From positions 871,881-935,880 of the forward strand of contig CAJNDS010000002.1 in assembly GCA_905221605.1 (NCBI GenBank): a stretch of 64,000 bases of DNA, given 5' to 3'. Numbering within the stretch: the first letter of the stretch is position 1; every line of letters begins with the position of its first letter. Under the pieces are notes generated by a model. That model was given only the letters and a program-made list of their open reading frames with translations. It was not told the DNA's origin and made no database searches. Made by a program: the position numbers and the translations under genes. Source of the stretch: Symbiodinium natans (lineage: Eukaryota; Sar; Dinophyceae; Suessiales; Symbiodiniaceae). This document shows positions 11,919 to 22,718 of the stretch, in pieces.

Positions 11919-12026
11919 AACCCTAAACCCTAAACCCCTAACCCCTAAACCCCTAAACCCCTAAACCCCTAAACCCCTAAACCCCTAAACCCCTAAACCC
12001 CTAAACCCCTAAACCCCTAAACCCTG
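11919..12026. repeat. Eight-base variant array (CCCCTAAA)n
   Basis: About twelve units of CCCCTAAA in a row. The opposite-orientation twin, (TTTAGGGG)n, is at 54783-54900, and a TTTGGGG array is at 9536-9588. Confidence 0.85.
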
Positions 12027-12313
12027 AACCCTTCTTAAACCCATGAACCATGGGGGGGGGGGGTCCTTAGACTGCGTCGGGGCTCTGGCCATGTCGGAGG
12101 CCAGCTCAGGGGTAATGTGTATACTATATGGTCTAGGTTTAGGGTTTGGGGTTTAGGGTTTAGGGTTTAAATTTTAGGGTTTAGGGTTTAGGGTTTGGGG
12201 TTTGGGGTTAGGGGTTTGAGTTCAGGAATTCTTGTGTAGGGTGCATGATCTAGAAGCCCGCTTCAGTCGAACGCGTTCGGATTCTTTTTGAACTCAGAGC
12301 TCACTACGCGTCT

Positions 12314-13990
12314 TTAGACCAGTTTGTGCACAACAACTGATAAACCGAAACCGTCAAAGCACACAAGTCCACTCGGCGGGGCCACATTCCCCAAGCTCTG
12401 ACTGAAAGCGTCTCCGAAGCGCAAGGACTGCAAGCTGGCAGGCAGGGCCACATTCTCCAAGCTCTGGTTGAAAGACTCTCCGAAGCTCAAGGACTGCAAG
12501 CTGCCAGGCAAGGCTACATTCTCCAAACTCTGATTGAAAGCGAACCCGAAGCTCAAGGACTGCAAGCTGCCAGGCAAGGACACATTCTCCAAGCTCTGGT
12601 TGAAAGACTTTCCGAAGGTCAAGGACAGCAAGCTGCCAGGCAAGGCTACATTCTCCAGGCTCTGGTTGAAAAGGCCTGTGAACCTCTGGTTGAAATCGCC
12701 TCCGAAGCTCAAGGACTGCAGGCTGCCAGGCAAGGCCACATTCTCCAAGCTCTGGTTGAAAGACTCTCCGAAGCTCAAGGACTGCAAGCTGCCAGGCAAG
12801 GCTACATTCTCCAAACTCTGATTGAAAGCGAACCCGAAGCTCAAGGACTGCAAGCTGCCAGGCAAAACGACTTTCTCCAAGCTCTGGTTGAACCTGCCTT
12901 CAAAGCTCAAGGACTGCAAGCTGGCAGGCAAGGCCACATTCTCCAAGCTCTGGTTGAAAAAGCCTCCGAAGCTCAAGGACTGCAAGCTGGCAGGCAAGGC
13001 CACATTCTCCAAGCCCTGGTTAAAGCGATACCCCAAGCTCAAGGACTGCAAGCTGCCGGGCAAGCCCACATTCTCCAAGCTCTGGTTGAAATTGCCTCTG
13101 AAGCTCAAGGACTGCAAGCTGCCGGGCAAGCCCACATTCTCCAAGCTCTGGTTGAAATTGCCTCTGAAGCTCAAGGACTGCAAGCTGCCAGGCAAGGCCA
13201 CTTTCTCCAAGCTCTGGTTGAAAAAATGACCGAAGCTCAGGGACTGCAAGCTGTCGGGCAAGGCCACATTCTCCAAGCTCTGGTTGAAAGACTTTCCGAA
13301 GCTCAAGGACTGCAAGCTGCCAGGCAAGGCTACATGCTCCAAGCTCTGGTTGAAAGACTCTCCGAAGCTCAAGGACTGCAAGCTGCCAGGCAAGGCCACA
13401 TTCTCCATGCTCTGGTTGAAAAAACTTCCGAAGCTCAAGGACTGCAAGCTGCCAGGCAAGGTCACATTGTCCAAGCTCTGGTTGAAGCTCTGCCCAAAGC
13501 TCAAGGACTGCAAGCTGCCAGGCAAGGCCACATTCTCCAAGCCCTGGTTGAAAAACCCTCCGAATCTCAAGGACTGCAAGCCGCCAGGCAAGGCCACATT
13601 CTCCAAGCTCCGGTTGAAACACCATCCAAAGCTCAAGGACTGCAAGCTACCAGGCAAGGCCACATTATCCAAGCTCTGGTTGAAAAACCCTCCGAAGCTC
13701 AATGACTGCAAGCCGCCAGGCAAGGCCACATTCTCCAAGCTCTGGTTGAAAGCGTCTCCGAAGCTCAAGGACTGCAAGCTGCCAGGCAAGGCCACATTCT
13801 CCAAGCTCTGGTTGAAAGCGTTTGCGAAGCTCAGGGAGTGCAAGTTCTTTGGCAGGTCAACGTGCTCAAGCCTGCGCTCGCCACAGAACTCCAACGAAGA
13901 GATTGCGTCCTGTGCATGTACGTCCATCATGCTCAGGCGTTGGCCGTCACTTTTTCGCAGAAACGCAGCTGCTGCTTGCCCTGCACCAAC
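12314..13990 (-). CDS. Ubl-FNIP gene 1, exon 2 (FNIP/LRR repeats)
   Basis: About 20 tandem copies of a 23-residue unit with consensus FNQSLENVALPGSLQSLSFG; this matches the FNIP type of leucine-rich repeat known mainly from Dictyostelium and some algae, and suggests a binding solenoid. The exon starts after CCGAG/GTTGG and reads GAGQAAAAFLRKSDGQRL, then the repeats, then a short C-terminal cap. One unit (around 12.66-12.70 kb) is truncated. No signal peptide or membrane segment is apparent. The gene lies wholly inside an E1 intron on the same strand. With exon 1 the predicted protein is 665 aa. Confidence 0.75.
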   Translation of the reverse strand, partial: VGAGQAAAAFLRKSDGQRLSMMDVHAQDAISSLEFCGERRLEHVDLPKNLHSLSFANAFNQSLENVALPGSLQSLSFGDAFNQSLENVALPGGLQSLSFGGFFNQSLDNVALPGSLQSLSFGWCFNRSLENVALPGGLQSLRFGGFFNQGLENVALPGSLQSLSFGQSFNQSLDNVTLPGSLQSLSFGSFFNQSMENVALPGSLQSLSFGESFNQSLEHVALPGSLQSLSFGKSFNQSLENVALPDSLQSLSFGHFFNQSLEKVALPGSLQSLSFRGNFNQSLENVGLPGSLQSLSFRGNFNQSLENVGLPGSLQSLSLGYRFNQGLENVALPASLQSLSFGGFFNQSLENVALPASLQSLSFEGRFNQSLEKVVLPGSLQSLSFGFAFNQSLENVALPGSLQSLSFGESFNQSLENVALPGSLQSLSFGGDFNQRFTGLFNQSLENVALPGSLLSLTFGKSFNQSLENVSLPGSLQSLSFGFAFNQSLENVALPGSLQSLSFGESFNQSLENVALPASLQSLRFGDAFSQSLGNVAPPSGLVCFDGFGLSVVVHKLV

Positions 13991-14091
13991 CTCGGCTGGC
14001 CCCTTACAATTAAACCCTCGGATAAAACTCGAACATAGGATCCACTTGCAGCCAAGAGGAAAAGACAACAGATAAACATGGCACAGGCAAC

Positions 14092-14412
14092 CTGTTGAAC
14101 CACATACGTAATGACATCGCCCTGAACTTGCTCCAACAGCGGCTTGGAATCGTCCAGGGCACGGCCGCCAGCCGTCAGGACAAGCATGCCACCCAGGCGA
14201 AGGCTGATCTTCCCTTCGACGCTCTTGCGCAAGTCTTCCAGGGTCATGTTCTCTTCAAGAGGAAGCGAAATTTCGGAACCATCAAGACCGTAGACCGCCA
14301 ACTGTCGGCCGGCAGTGAGGCCCTGAAACTCGTCAAGGCGCTGACGTTTGACCTTCCTTTCTTCTTGAGACCCAGGAAGCATGGTCCGGAATCCTGGTGC
14401 CATGTCGGCCAT
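14092..14412 (-). CDS. Ubl-FNIP gene 1, exon 1 (ubiquitin-like domain)
   Basis: 107 codons from MADMAPGFRTMLPGS to DVITYVVQQ. Residues about 38-105 have a ubiquitin-like beta-grasp pattern (QLAVYGLDGSEISLPL, then LRKSVEGKISLRLGGMLVLT, then DVITYVVQQ). Splicing as CAACAG/GTTGCC to CCGAG/GTTGG keeps phase 0 across a 101-bp intron; both ends carry AGGTTG. A CCCTAAA array (14433-14525) begins about 20 bp upstream of the ATG. Unlike copies 2 and 3 this exon is not interrupted. Confidence 0.75.
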
Positions 14413-15299
14413 GGTTCCTTGCGCCTTGGCTTCCCTAAACCCTAAACCCTAAACCCTAAACCCTAAACCCTAAACCCTAAACCCTAAACCCTAAACCCTA
14501 AACCCTAAACCCTAAACCCTAAACCTTGGGTGACTGGGGACGACATGACCCCCTGCCTTGATAAAGGTTTTGGTAGCACAGGGCACAGGGTATCCATCCC
14601 AATGTTCGGCTGATCTAGGGTTTAGGGCTTATGTCTCTAAGGGACCATGTCTAGCATCTACTTCGGCCCGAAAGCTACTTTCTAGGAAGCCCTTTAAGGC
14701 CCAATGGGCAGGGTTACAGATCCAAAGTCCGGTTGAAGTCGTGTGTCACCGTGCCGGCAACCAGGTCCCGAGTATTCCCGAGTTCCCTTTTCAGAATACC
14801 ACGGCTGCTTGGCCTTTCGGATTTTTTCGTACAGATTCTGTTCGAGGTTCTTAGTTGGTTCGCTTAGGAGGGCATACGCTTTTGAAGGTTTTTGTTGTTT
14901 GAAAGTGTTGAGAAGACATGAGGCTTAGCGCGTCAAAAACATCAGCTGCAACCACAGAACCGGCGAAAAGAATGGCCACAGCGAGCAGCGCTTTCACGCA
15001 AACCAAAAGCACCTACAGCATGAACGCAAACCGAGTCCACAAGTCCTACACCAAAGCCCCACCTTGCAAGGCAAACTCGCTCAAACACCGGAACAGCTTA
15101 CATACACAAATCCCTAAACACTAAACCCTAAACCAAGTCTCTTCAAACGCAGCCCAAGTCCCTATGTACAGAGAGACCCAAACCAAAAATCCAGAAATCT
15201 CAGGGTAGCCACATGGTCCCCTAGTATGGGCCCTTAAGCGGGGACACCGTATGTACCCCCTGGTATGAACCTAAAACCGCCAGAGAAAAACATTGGAGC

Positions 15300-15344
15300 C
15301 TCCGTCTCCACCTTCTTATCCGAGGGAGGAGCCCAGGCAGGAAC
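15300..15344 (-). CDS. UBA1: E1 exon: VPAWAPPSDKKVETE
   Basis: VP-W-P-S--K- is the E1 segment closing the catalytic domain. Acceptor ACCCAG/G, GC donor after ACGGAG. The open frame extends further both ways by chance. The intron after it (11266-15299, 4 kb) contains the whole first FNIP-repeat gene and several telomere-like arrays. Confidence 0.83.
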
Positions 15345-15975
15345 CTGGGTTTCACGTTCCGAGTTCATAGTGTCTTTTTTGGCTTTCGCCGAGGGCATGG
15401 ATGCCTTGCGTAGCTTGCTTGCGTGGGTTTCGGCCACCGTGGGGTTCGCAGAGCTCCCAGCATTTAGAGGGTTAGGGTTTAGGGTTTCGGGCCTTGCGTT
15501 TAGGGCCCTGCGTTTAGGGCTCAGGGTTCCGGCATAGGGGTCTGGAAGTTTTACCCGGGCTTGCCGGAGATTCTGGAGTTGCAGGCTTCAGGTCCACTAA
15601 TAGTCTTGGCTTCTCTGGGGTGTGGGGACTATATAAAGGCATTCGGGCGTTCTAGGGTTTCGGGGATTTAAGGGCTTAGTGTTTAGCGTTTAGGGTTTAG
15701 GGTCTAGGGTCTAGGGTTTAGGGTTTAGGGGTTCAGGGTTTAAGGGTTTAAGGGTTTGAGGGGTTTAGAGGTTTAGGGGTTTAGGGGCTTGGGTTTAGAG
15801 TTTCCGGTTCAGGCGATTGAGGGCAGAGGCTACGGGCAGCCAAATCCCAACTCTAAACCCTTAACCCCTACACCCTGAAACCCTAAACCCTCCTTTCTCG
15901 GCAAGGAGGTGTTGTAGTTCAGCTCTTGCAACCCGAGAATTCCGAATCCCTCAACCATGAAGCCGCAACTCCTAC

Positions 15976-16053
15976 AGCAAACCTCAAAAAGTTGGAAACC
16001 TTTTTTAAGGACGATTGAGGCTATTGAGTTTCCAACTTTTTGGCTTCTGCTAT
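15976..16053. mobile_element. Small hairpin element AAAAAGTTGGAAAC...GTTTCCAACTTTTT
   Basis: About 75 bp with inverted ends. A second copy (44848-44912 plus 53915-53976) is the site interrupted by the copia element. Confidence 0.7.
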
Positions 16054-16612
16054 AAACCCTAGGGTTTAGGGTTTAGGGTGCTAAACCCTAAACCCTAAAT
16101 TCCTATGAGTTCCTAAGCCCCAAAACCCTGAGTCCCAAAATCCTAAACCCTAAGCCCCAAGTATCGGGGCCCTTAATAACCCCGCATTGGAGTAAACCCT
16201 GGAAAGCAAGGAGATACTTTGCAGGCATAAGTAGCCATAATAGGAACCCAGAACCAAAAAGTATTAAAGTATAGTACTCCAAACCCCCGATAACTAGGGT
16301 TTTGAGGGTTACTGTGGTATAAACAGATAGGGAGCCCTAAGGGAATACCATTAGAAAAACAATCCGACCCCTAGATTAGGAACCCTAAGCCCTAATAACC
16401 CCTAGACCCTAAACCCCTGAACCCCGAAACTGAGTTGCTGAGTTCATAAGCCCCCCAAAAAGGTGTACACTTTCAGTTCTATGGGGGACTATGGAGCATC
16501 CCCAAAAGTGTAAAGTGTACTCACTCAGCTACTTACTAAACCCCTAAACCCTAAACCCTAAACCCGAAACCCGAAACCCTCCAACCTCGACACCCGAAGC
16601 TCTCGGAAGCAC

Positions 16613-16672
16613 CTGCAGGTTCAGCTGCACCACGCGCTTCTGAAACTCGGCGCGGTTGCGAACGAAGGGCAC
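16613..16672 (-). CDS. UBA1: E1 exon: VPFVRNRAEFQKRVVQLNLQ
   Basis: Joins in phase 0; E1 has '-----F---L----VP-F-P' here, completed by the next exon (LNLQVPAWAPPSD). Acceptor CTTGAG/G, GT donor after CTGCAG. The intron (15345-16612) has telomere-like arrays, a small palindrome at 15.98-16.05 kb and an inverted-repeat element at 16.43-16.54 kb. Confidence 0.85.
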
Positions 16673-17412
16673 CTCAAGGGAGTTTAGGTTTCAGGGTTTA
16701 GGGTTTAGGGTTTAGGGTTTAGGGTTTAGGGTTTAGAGTTTAGGGTTTAGGGTTTAGGGTCCCTGGCGAAGATAACCCTTATTTACACTATGCATGATCA
16801 GGGCCCAGACATGGGATCCCTGGCAACAAGGGTAAGGGACCATAGTAAGGCCTGCGGTTCGAACCTTTGAAATGGAGTTTAGGGTTTAGGGGGATTAGGG
16901 GTCTTGGCTGCACTCAGGAGGGTAGCTATACAGCAAACTTTTAGCTGCCTCAATAAGAGACCCGATAAACCCAAAAAAGGTAAGGATCTAAAGTTACAGT
17001 AAAGTACCACAAAGGGTTCAGGGCCCAAGTGAATTAAGGGTTAGGGTGAGTTTAGGGGTTAGGGGAGTAGGGTGTAGGGCCAGGGGAATTAAGGGTTAGT
17101 TTCGGGGTTAGGGGATGAGGGTCAAGGGTAATTTAAAATTTAGGAGTTAGGGGATTAGGAGATTGGGGATTAAGATTTAAGGTTAGCAGTTTAGGGTGTG
17201 CAAAAGGCTACCAATTTAGTGGCTTAGGGGCTTTAGGGCTTTAGGGAACCACCTCCCCCGATGTGGTCTCCCGCCCTCCTCCCACCAAAAAGAACCTTGT
17301 GAGTATGTGTATAATGCTTCCCCACCCTAAACCCTAAAACCTAAACCCTAAACCCTAAAAACCTAAACCCCTCACACGAAACCCCATAGATCTATCGATA
17401 AATGTGGGGCAC

Positions 17413-17503
17413 CTCACAGTAACTCCCTTGCACGTCGGCCTTCCAGATGAAGGCATAGCAGTTCGCCGTTGCGTAGAGGTACCTGTCGAAAAAGCTGGTG
17501 GCG
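17413..17503 (-). CDS. UBA1: E1 exon: ATSFFDRYLYATANCYAFIW and 10 more residues
   Basis: Matches the E1 helix '-H--Y---AANL-A--YG' after PFW-G-KR-P. Acceptor TTTAGGTAG lies in a telomere-like tract; GT donor after TGTGAG. Donor and next acceptor share the 10-base repeat TGAGGTGCCC. The intron (16673-17412) holds a TGGCTGCACTC element at 16.90-17.01 kb. Confidence 0.88.
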
Positions 17504-18375
17504 CTACCTAAACCTAAACCCTAAACCCTAAACCCTAAACCCCTAGCATTAAGTAGACGGAGAATTGCCCCAACCTTGCTAGAAGACCAAGCCCTTCTAG
17601 GTTTTAAGTCTCCTAAGCCTAAGCCCTAATGACCTCCTACAGGCCCAGAGGCCAGGCCAAGTGTTGGATTTAGGGTTTAGGGTTTAGGGTTTAGGGTTTA
17701 GGGTTTAGGGTTTAGGGTTTAGGGTTTAGGGCAATGTTGAGACTCAGGGATGTGCTAGTATGAGGTCTGTAAGAATGTTTGAGACTTCGAAAAAACAAGG
17801 TTCAGTGCCCATTTTTTGACTGGTTTGTTGAGCCCCTAAACCCTTAACCCTAAACCCCAAACCTTAAACCCTGGGACACACAAGAATTAGGCTTCTGGAA
17901 GGTTTGGGCTTCGAAGTCCACGCTCGAAAAGTCCGGGACCCTGTCAAAGCCCCTCGATAATTGCAACTTAAGCCTACCACTGCACAACCTTCAATACCCT
18001 AAACCCTAAACTCGAAACTAAACCCTAAACTCGAAACTCTAAACCCTAAACCTCTGAAGACCTCCTTTAAAAGCCGAGAAAATAAGTCTTCTACACCCTA
18101 CCCCCCGCACTCTCAGCCTTTGTCGTTTAGGCTGTGGGGCTTGAGGGGGTTATGAATTAGGGGGCTTCGGCTTTAGGGCTTAAAGGGCCGAGTGGGGCGT
18201 AGGGTTTTGAGGGCTTAGGGTTTAGCGCTTAGGGTTGCTTAAGTAGGTTTCTGAGGCCACCTCTCTCCCCCCCAAACCCTAAACCCTAAACCCTAAACCC
18301 TAAACCCTAAACCCTAAACCCTAAACCCTAAACCCTAAACCCTAAACCCTAAACCCTAAACCCTAAACCCTAAAC

Positions 18376-18428
18376 CGAGCGCCGAACTCCATGGCTTCCG
18401 CAGGGGGCGCTTGCGAGTCCCACTTCGC
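18376..18428 (-). CDS. UBA1: E1 exon: AKWDSQAPPAEAMEFGA
   Basis: Phase 0 after RRPIE; ends in phase 2 (GCT CG). The donor is GTTTAGGG, the first unit of a telomere-like array (18278-18376 on the plus strand). One more base from the next exon completes Arg. The intron (17504-18375) is thus bounded by TTTAGGG repeats at both ends. Confidence 0.8.
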
Positions 18429-19450
18429 CTCCAAAGAGCGGGCGTTTGGGGTTTAGGGTTTCGGGGTTGGGGTTTAGGGTTTAGGGTTTAGGGTTTAAGG
18501 TTCTGGGTTTAGGGTTTAGGGTTTAGGGTTTGGGGTTTGGGGTTTAGGGTTTAGGGTTTAGGGTTTAGGGTTTAACCCGACGGGTTCACTTCCGGCGCGG
18601 GGCTGGCTTTTCCTCGCAATTTACAGGGCTTCGTGTTTTGTTATCGGAACCTCGCATATCGATATCGGAAACTCCTGCTTTTTTGCTGCTTTCGTCCATG
18701 TTTTCCTCAATTCAGGCGCCTGTACTACGACAGGCAAGGCAAGGGGGCTTGGGCATCGAAGCGGTTCTGGGCTGACAGCTGCGGTTTAGGGTTTTCGGTT
18801 TAGGGTCCAGGGTTTAGGGCCGGAGCCATCGACTTTGGAAAGCCTGCACCCTAATCCCCTCCAAAGCCAGGATCCTCCGGTAAGGAAAGCTGGCTGTTCT
18901 TAGTAGGGAATGATGTAATGAGGTACCCTATATAATCCTTAAAGGGCATGCGTAGGGCCCTAATTCCCTCATTCCCTACTGTGAGCCAGGGGGATGAACC
19001 TGAAGGATTCCTACGTGCCTGCGTGGCCTTCTTGAGAATCATCAGCTAATTTGCTGTGTCGTGGGTGTGAACGGAAGGGTTTAGGGTTTAGGGTTTAGGG
19101 TTTAGGGGTTAGGGTTTAGCGTTTAGGGTTTAGGGTTTAGGGTTTAGGGTTTAGGGTTTCAGGCTTTTTGAGGGTTTGGGAATTAGGGTTCAGGGCTGGG
19201 AATTAGGGTTGAGGGTTAGGGTTTAGGGCGTTTCATAGAATGCACACTGGGGACCGCACAGGGACGAGGTATCAAACTCTACACTCTGCACCCCTGAACC
19301 CCACCCCACGAACGAAGCCTTCAGGTCCGGTTCAGTGTTTTGGTTTAGGACCCTAAACCCGCCCTAAGCTCTAAACCCCTATCCCCCTGGATAACGCTCC
19401 CTGCGTACCCTTCCTTCCCTCCTTTCTGCTAATTAAACCTTCAGAATCGT

Positions 19451-21262
19451 TTATATACATGTATATATATATATATATGCTCACCCCCCCCCCCCCCCAA
19501 TGGACCAACCGCGAAATGAAAAGGACAGGAAAAACTAGTTGTTTTTGTCGTGCTTTGTGTTTTCTTGCGTGTTTTGCCTTATTTCTTGTGCTTTTTGTGC
19601 ATTTCGTGCATTGTTGCACTTTCTGGTGCTTTTTGCACTTTTGCACTTTTGCACTTGATTTGTTTTTTTGCACTTTTGCACTTTTTTGGCTTTTTACACT
19701 TTTTTAGCTTTTCGCACTTTTGCACTTTTTTGTTTTTTTTGCATTATTTTCATATACCGTGTTTTTTTCTATGCTTGTCTTATGCATAGAAATCCAAAAA
19801 TCCAAAAATCCAAAAATCCAAAAATCCAAAAATCCAAAAATCCAAAAATCTCCGGACAATCTCCCAGGAAACTTTGGGTTTTTGGATTTTTGGATTTTTG
19901 TATTTTTGGATTTTTGGATTTTTGGATTTTTGAAGATTTTTATGATTTTTCACATTCGAGGTTGGCTCATATTCGTTCTCCTTTTTTTTGAATGAAAGGG
20001 GGGCGACCATTCAAATGTACCCTTATCAGAATTTCAAATGCGTCCTACCTACTCGAAACGTGAACACTACATTCATCGCACAACTAAATAGCATATTCAA
20101 TACGATTTTGAATATGATGTTTCTATATATGAGGACCAAGCAAAGCCTGCTCGAAGCGCATTAACGTCTTAACTACTCGATTGAAAACAGTATCAAAAAA
20201 ATCTAAGTAGCCTGCTCAAGAAGCCATAAGGTTTTGAAAACATCCTACTCGAAAAGCCAACAAGAGGTTGAGCAGAAGAATTCAAGACAGTAATAGGGCT
20301 TGGGTCCAATACAGGGCTAGTGAACTGTCCCAATGGACCAACCGCGAAATGGAAAAGAAGTCCAAAAGTCCAAAAATCCAAAAATCCAAAAGCCCAAAAA
20401 ACCCAAAAATCCAAAAATCCAAAAACCCAAAGTTTCCTGGGAGATTGTCCGGAGAACTTTGGATTTTTGGATTTTTGGATTTTTGGATCTTTGGATTTTT
20501 GGATTTTTGGACTTTTGGATGTTTAGATTTCTGGGTTGTGTGCTTTTTTATGTTATTTGTGCTTTTTTCATGCTTTTTCGTGCTTTTCTTGCACTTTTTG
20601 CACTTTTTGCACTTTTTGCACTTTTTTGCATTTTTTGCACTTTATTTTGCACTTTTTGCACTTGTTGCACTTTTTTGCACTTTTTGCACTTGTTGCACTT
20701 TGTTGTACTTTTTGCACTTTTTGGTGTTTTTCTAATTGCACAATATTTTTTGCAAATATTTGTCATCTTGAATGTGCTTTTCCAATCCAAAAATCCAAAA
20801 ACCCAAAAATCCAAAATCCAAAAATCCAAAAATCCAAAAATCCAAAGTTCTCCGGACAATCTCCCAGGAAACTTTGGATTTTTGGATTTTTGGATTGGAA
20901 AAGCACATTTAAGATGACAAATATTTGCAACAAATATTGTGCAATTAGAAAAAAACACCAAAAAGTGCAACAAGTACAACAAAGTGCAACAAGTGCAAAA
21001 AGTGCAAATAAGTGCAACAAGTGCAAAACGTGCAAAAAAAAAAAAACAGAACAAAGCACAAAAGAACACACAAAGCACAAAAAAACACGAAAATAAACAC
21101 AAAAAATGCACAGGAAGCACAAAAAGCACAAAGAAGTGGACAGCGAAAGCGTGGCAGGGTACAGTGTCTCGAGAACCTTGGACATGTCGATGTGGGTCCA
21201 TTGGGGTTAGAGGTTGGTCCATTGGGGGGGGCGACCATATATATATATACGTATACAGATAA
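19451..21262. mobile_element. 1.8-kb foldback element of AATCC/GCAC simple-sequence tracts
   Basis: Outer ends are inverted copies: TATATATATATGCTCACCCCC...CAATGGACCAACC on the left and GGTTGGTCCATTGGGGGGGG...CCATATATATA on the right. Inside, tracts of CCAAAAAT and TTTTTGCAC run one way, then their complements. A long palindrome is centred near 20.86 kb, with arms of about 270-320 bp (20.57-20.84 and 20.88-21.10 kb). All ORFs here are low-complexity and not genes. It lies in an E1 intron. Confidence 0.7.
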
Positions 21263-21370
21263 CGTGGATAACAGTATGTGGTTTGCACATATGTAAGTCA
21301 TGCCTATGGCTAAACTCGCGGGTCTGAGTAAGACCCCCAAAGCCCGAGGGATGTGAAGCTCCGGACAAGC

Positions 21371-21407
21371 CTCGATTGGCCGCCTTTTCGTGCCAGTCCA
21401 GAATGGC
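21371..21407 (-). CDS. UBA1: E1 exon: PFWTGTKRRPIE
   Basis: PFW-G-KR-P is a strongly conserved E1 motif. Acceptor CTTGAG/G, GC donor after ATCGAG. The following intron (18429-21370) contains the 1.8-kb foldback element and TTTAGGG arrays. Confidence 0.9.
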
Positions 21408-22023
21408 CTCAAGAGGGGGTTTAGGGTTTTTTGGGCTTTGGGGTTTTGGGGTTTAGGGTTTAGTTTAGGGTTTAGGGTTAAGGGGCCCTACACCATAAAG
21501 GGTTTATAAATAGGTTTTTATGTATGGGGTTTATATCGGGTCATAGTATAGGGTTTAGGTTCGGGTTGCGGGTTGCCTGGATCCTAAGCCCTAGAGGCCC
21601 TAAACCCTAGTTCGGTGCCTTTTTCCCGGCATGCGCAGTTAAGCCCTATAGAATCCCCATATAAACCCTATGAAAACCTATATAAACCTTATATAAACCC
21701 CATAAACACTGTAAAAACCCTGTAAAAAACCTGTAAAGCCCTGTATAGACCCTATAAACCCTGCAAACCCTTTAAACCCTAAACCCTAAACAGCGTCTGG
21801 GGTTGCTGTAAGCAGGTCGGGTCCCAAGGGCTGACAAGATGGTTGACGGATCGCGGCTGCAGTGGGCCTGCTCAACATTACAGTGTGCTTAGACGGATGG
21901 TTAGGGTTTAGGGTTTAGGGTTTAGTGTTTAGGGTTGAGGGTTGAAGGTATAAGGTTTAGGGTCCCAATACTCCCTGGTTCTCCCGAAATCCCTGAGGTT
22001 CTCGAGGTAACTCGGGCCCCCGC

Positions 22024-22049
22024 TTGCCCGTGGACTTCTCGATCTCATC
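22024..22049 (-). CDS. UBA1: E1 exon: DEIEKSTG(K)
   Basis: Eight codons plus two bases. Donor GC after GGCAA. Joined to the next exon it reads DEIEKSTGKPFWTGTKRRPI, the E1 pattern 'D----SG-PFW-G-KR-P'. Acceptor CGCCAG. Confidence 0.8.
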
Positions 22050-22585
22050 CTGGCGTGTCCAGGGTGGGTTGAAAACCCTCTAAGGTTCAGGGTTTAGGTT
22101 TAGGATTTAGGGTTTCGGGGTTAATTAGGGTCTAGGGTTTAGGACTTAGGGTTTAGGGTTTAGGGCGTGCTACTTAAGCCCGGCTGTTCGCTCGTGGTTC
22201 GGCCTCTTCGATAGGGATTGATTTGGGTTCTGGAGTGTCTGGTTTCTTGAAGCAACAAGCGCTTGGAGCCCAAACCCCGATGCATTGGCTCAAATAGTGG
22301 CTCAAAGAAAGGGGATGATGAATGCTTCGGCAGGCGCCCTCCACCGCATGAAAGAATACATGTAGAGGTATATGAGGGCCCTAAACTGTGTTGTCAGAGC
22401 TATAGCCCATAGCTTAGGTTTGTAAGTCCCCTGGAAGAAGAAACCGCTACTCCAGTACAGGGTGTCCCTCATTGTCAAGCGCACAGTCACAGAACCCTCA
22501 CAGCCATACACGTGCCCCATAGCCCAGCATCCGATGCTGCAGCAGACAACTACCCTCAACCGCCATCCAGGGACTCTATGCTTAC

Positions 22586-22636
22586 CGGCAGCTTACTCAA
22601 CAACACCTCAACGTTGCAGGTCCAGATCGTTTTTGA
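22586..22636 (-). CDS. UBA1: E1 exon: SKTIWTCNVEVLLSKLP
   Basis: Seventeen codons; matches the E1 'I--LL--FP' helix. GT donor with strong consensus (CCG/GTAAGC). The acceptor (CATCTCAAG) is the last base of an inverted-repeat element at 22637-22718. Next exon starts DEIEKSTG, as expected before PFW. Confidence 0.78.
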
Positions 22637-22718
22637 CTTGAGATGTTCCCCCCCCTTATACTAACCCCTTTATTATAATTTCCACGAAGGACTGCTAGTT
22701 TAAGGAGAGCATCCCAAG
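22637..22718. mobile_element. Inverted-repeat element (GGGATGTTCCCCC family) abutting an E1 exon
   Basis: Ends CTTGAGATGTTCCCC and GGAGAGCATCCCAAG. On the gene strand its last bases CTCAAG are the splice acceptor for the exon at 22586-22636. Confidence 0.7.

Noticed and set aside
14851-15012. A minus-strand exon reading VLLVCVKALLAVAILFAGSV that joins after LNLQ
   Set aside because: Phase fits, but the exon at 15300-15344 (VPAWAPPSD) matches E1 while this one does not, and other frames are open here too.
17870-18000. Minus-strand island FDRVPDFSSVDFEAQTFQK as an E1 exon
   Set aside because: The exons on either side (18376-18428 and 17413-17503) join in frame without it.
18600-18730. Minus-strand small ORF MDESSKKAGVSDIDMRGSDN
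   Set aside because: It has an ATG and 38 codons, but nothing supports expression and it is not part of the E1 chain.
20268-21412. Long ORFs of phenylalanine/lysine/leucine type around 19.5-21.4 kb
   Set aside because: They are translations of AATCC and GCAC simple-sequence tracts in the foldback element.
22302-22559. Minus-strand ORF with QFRALIYLYMYSFMRWRAPA
   Set aside because: It lies between two E1 exons that join well without it; no family resemblance.
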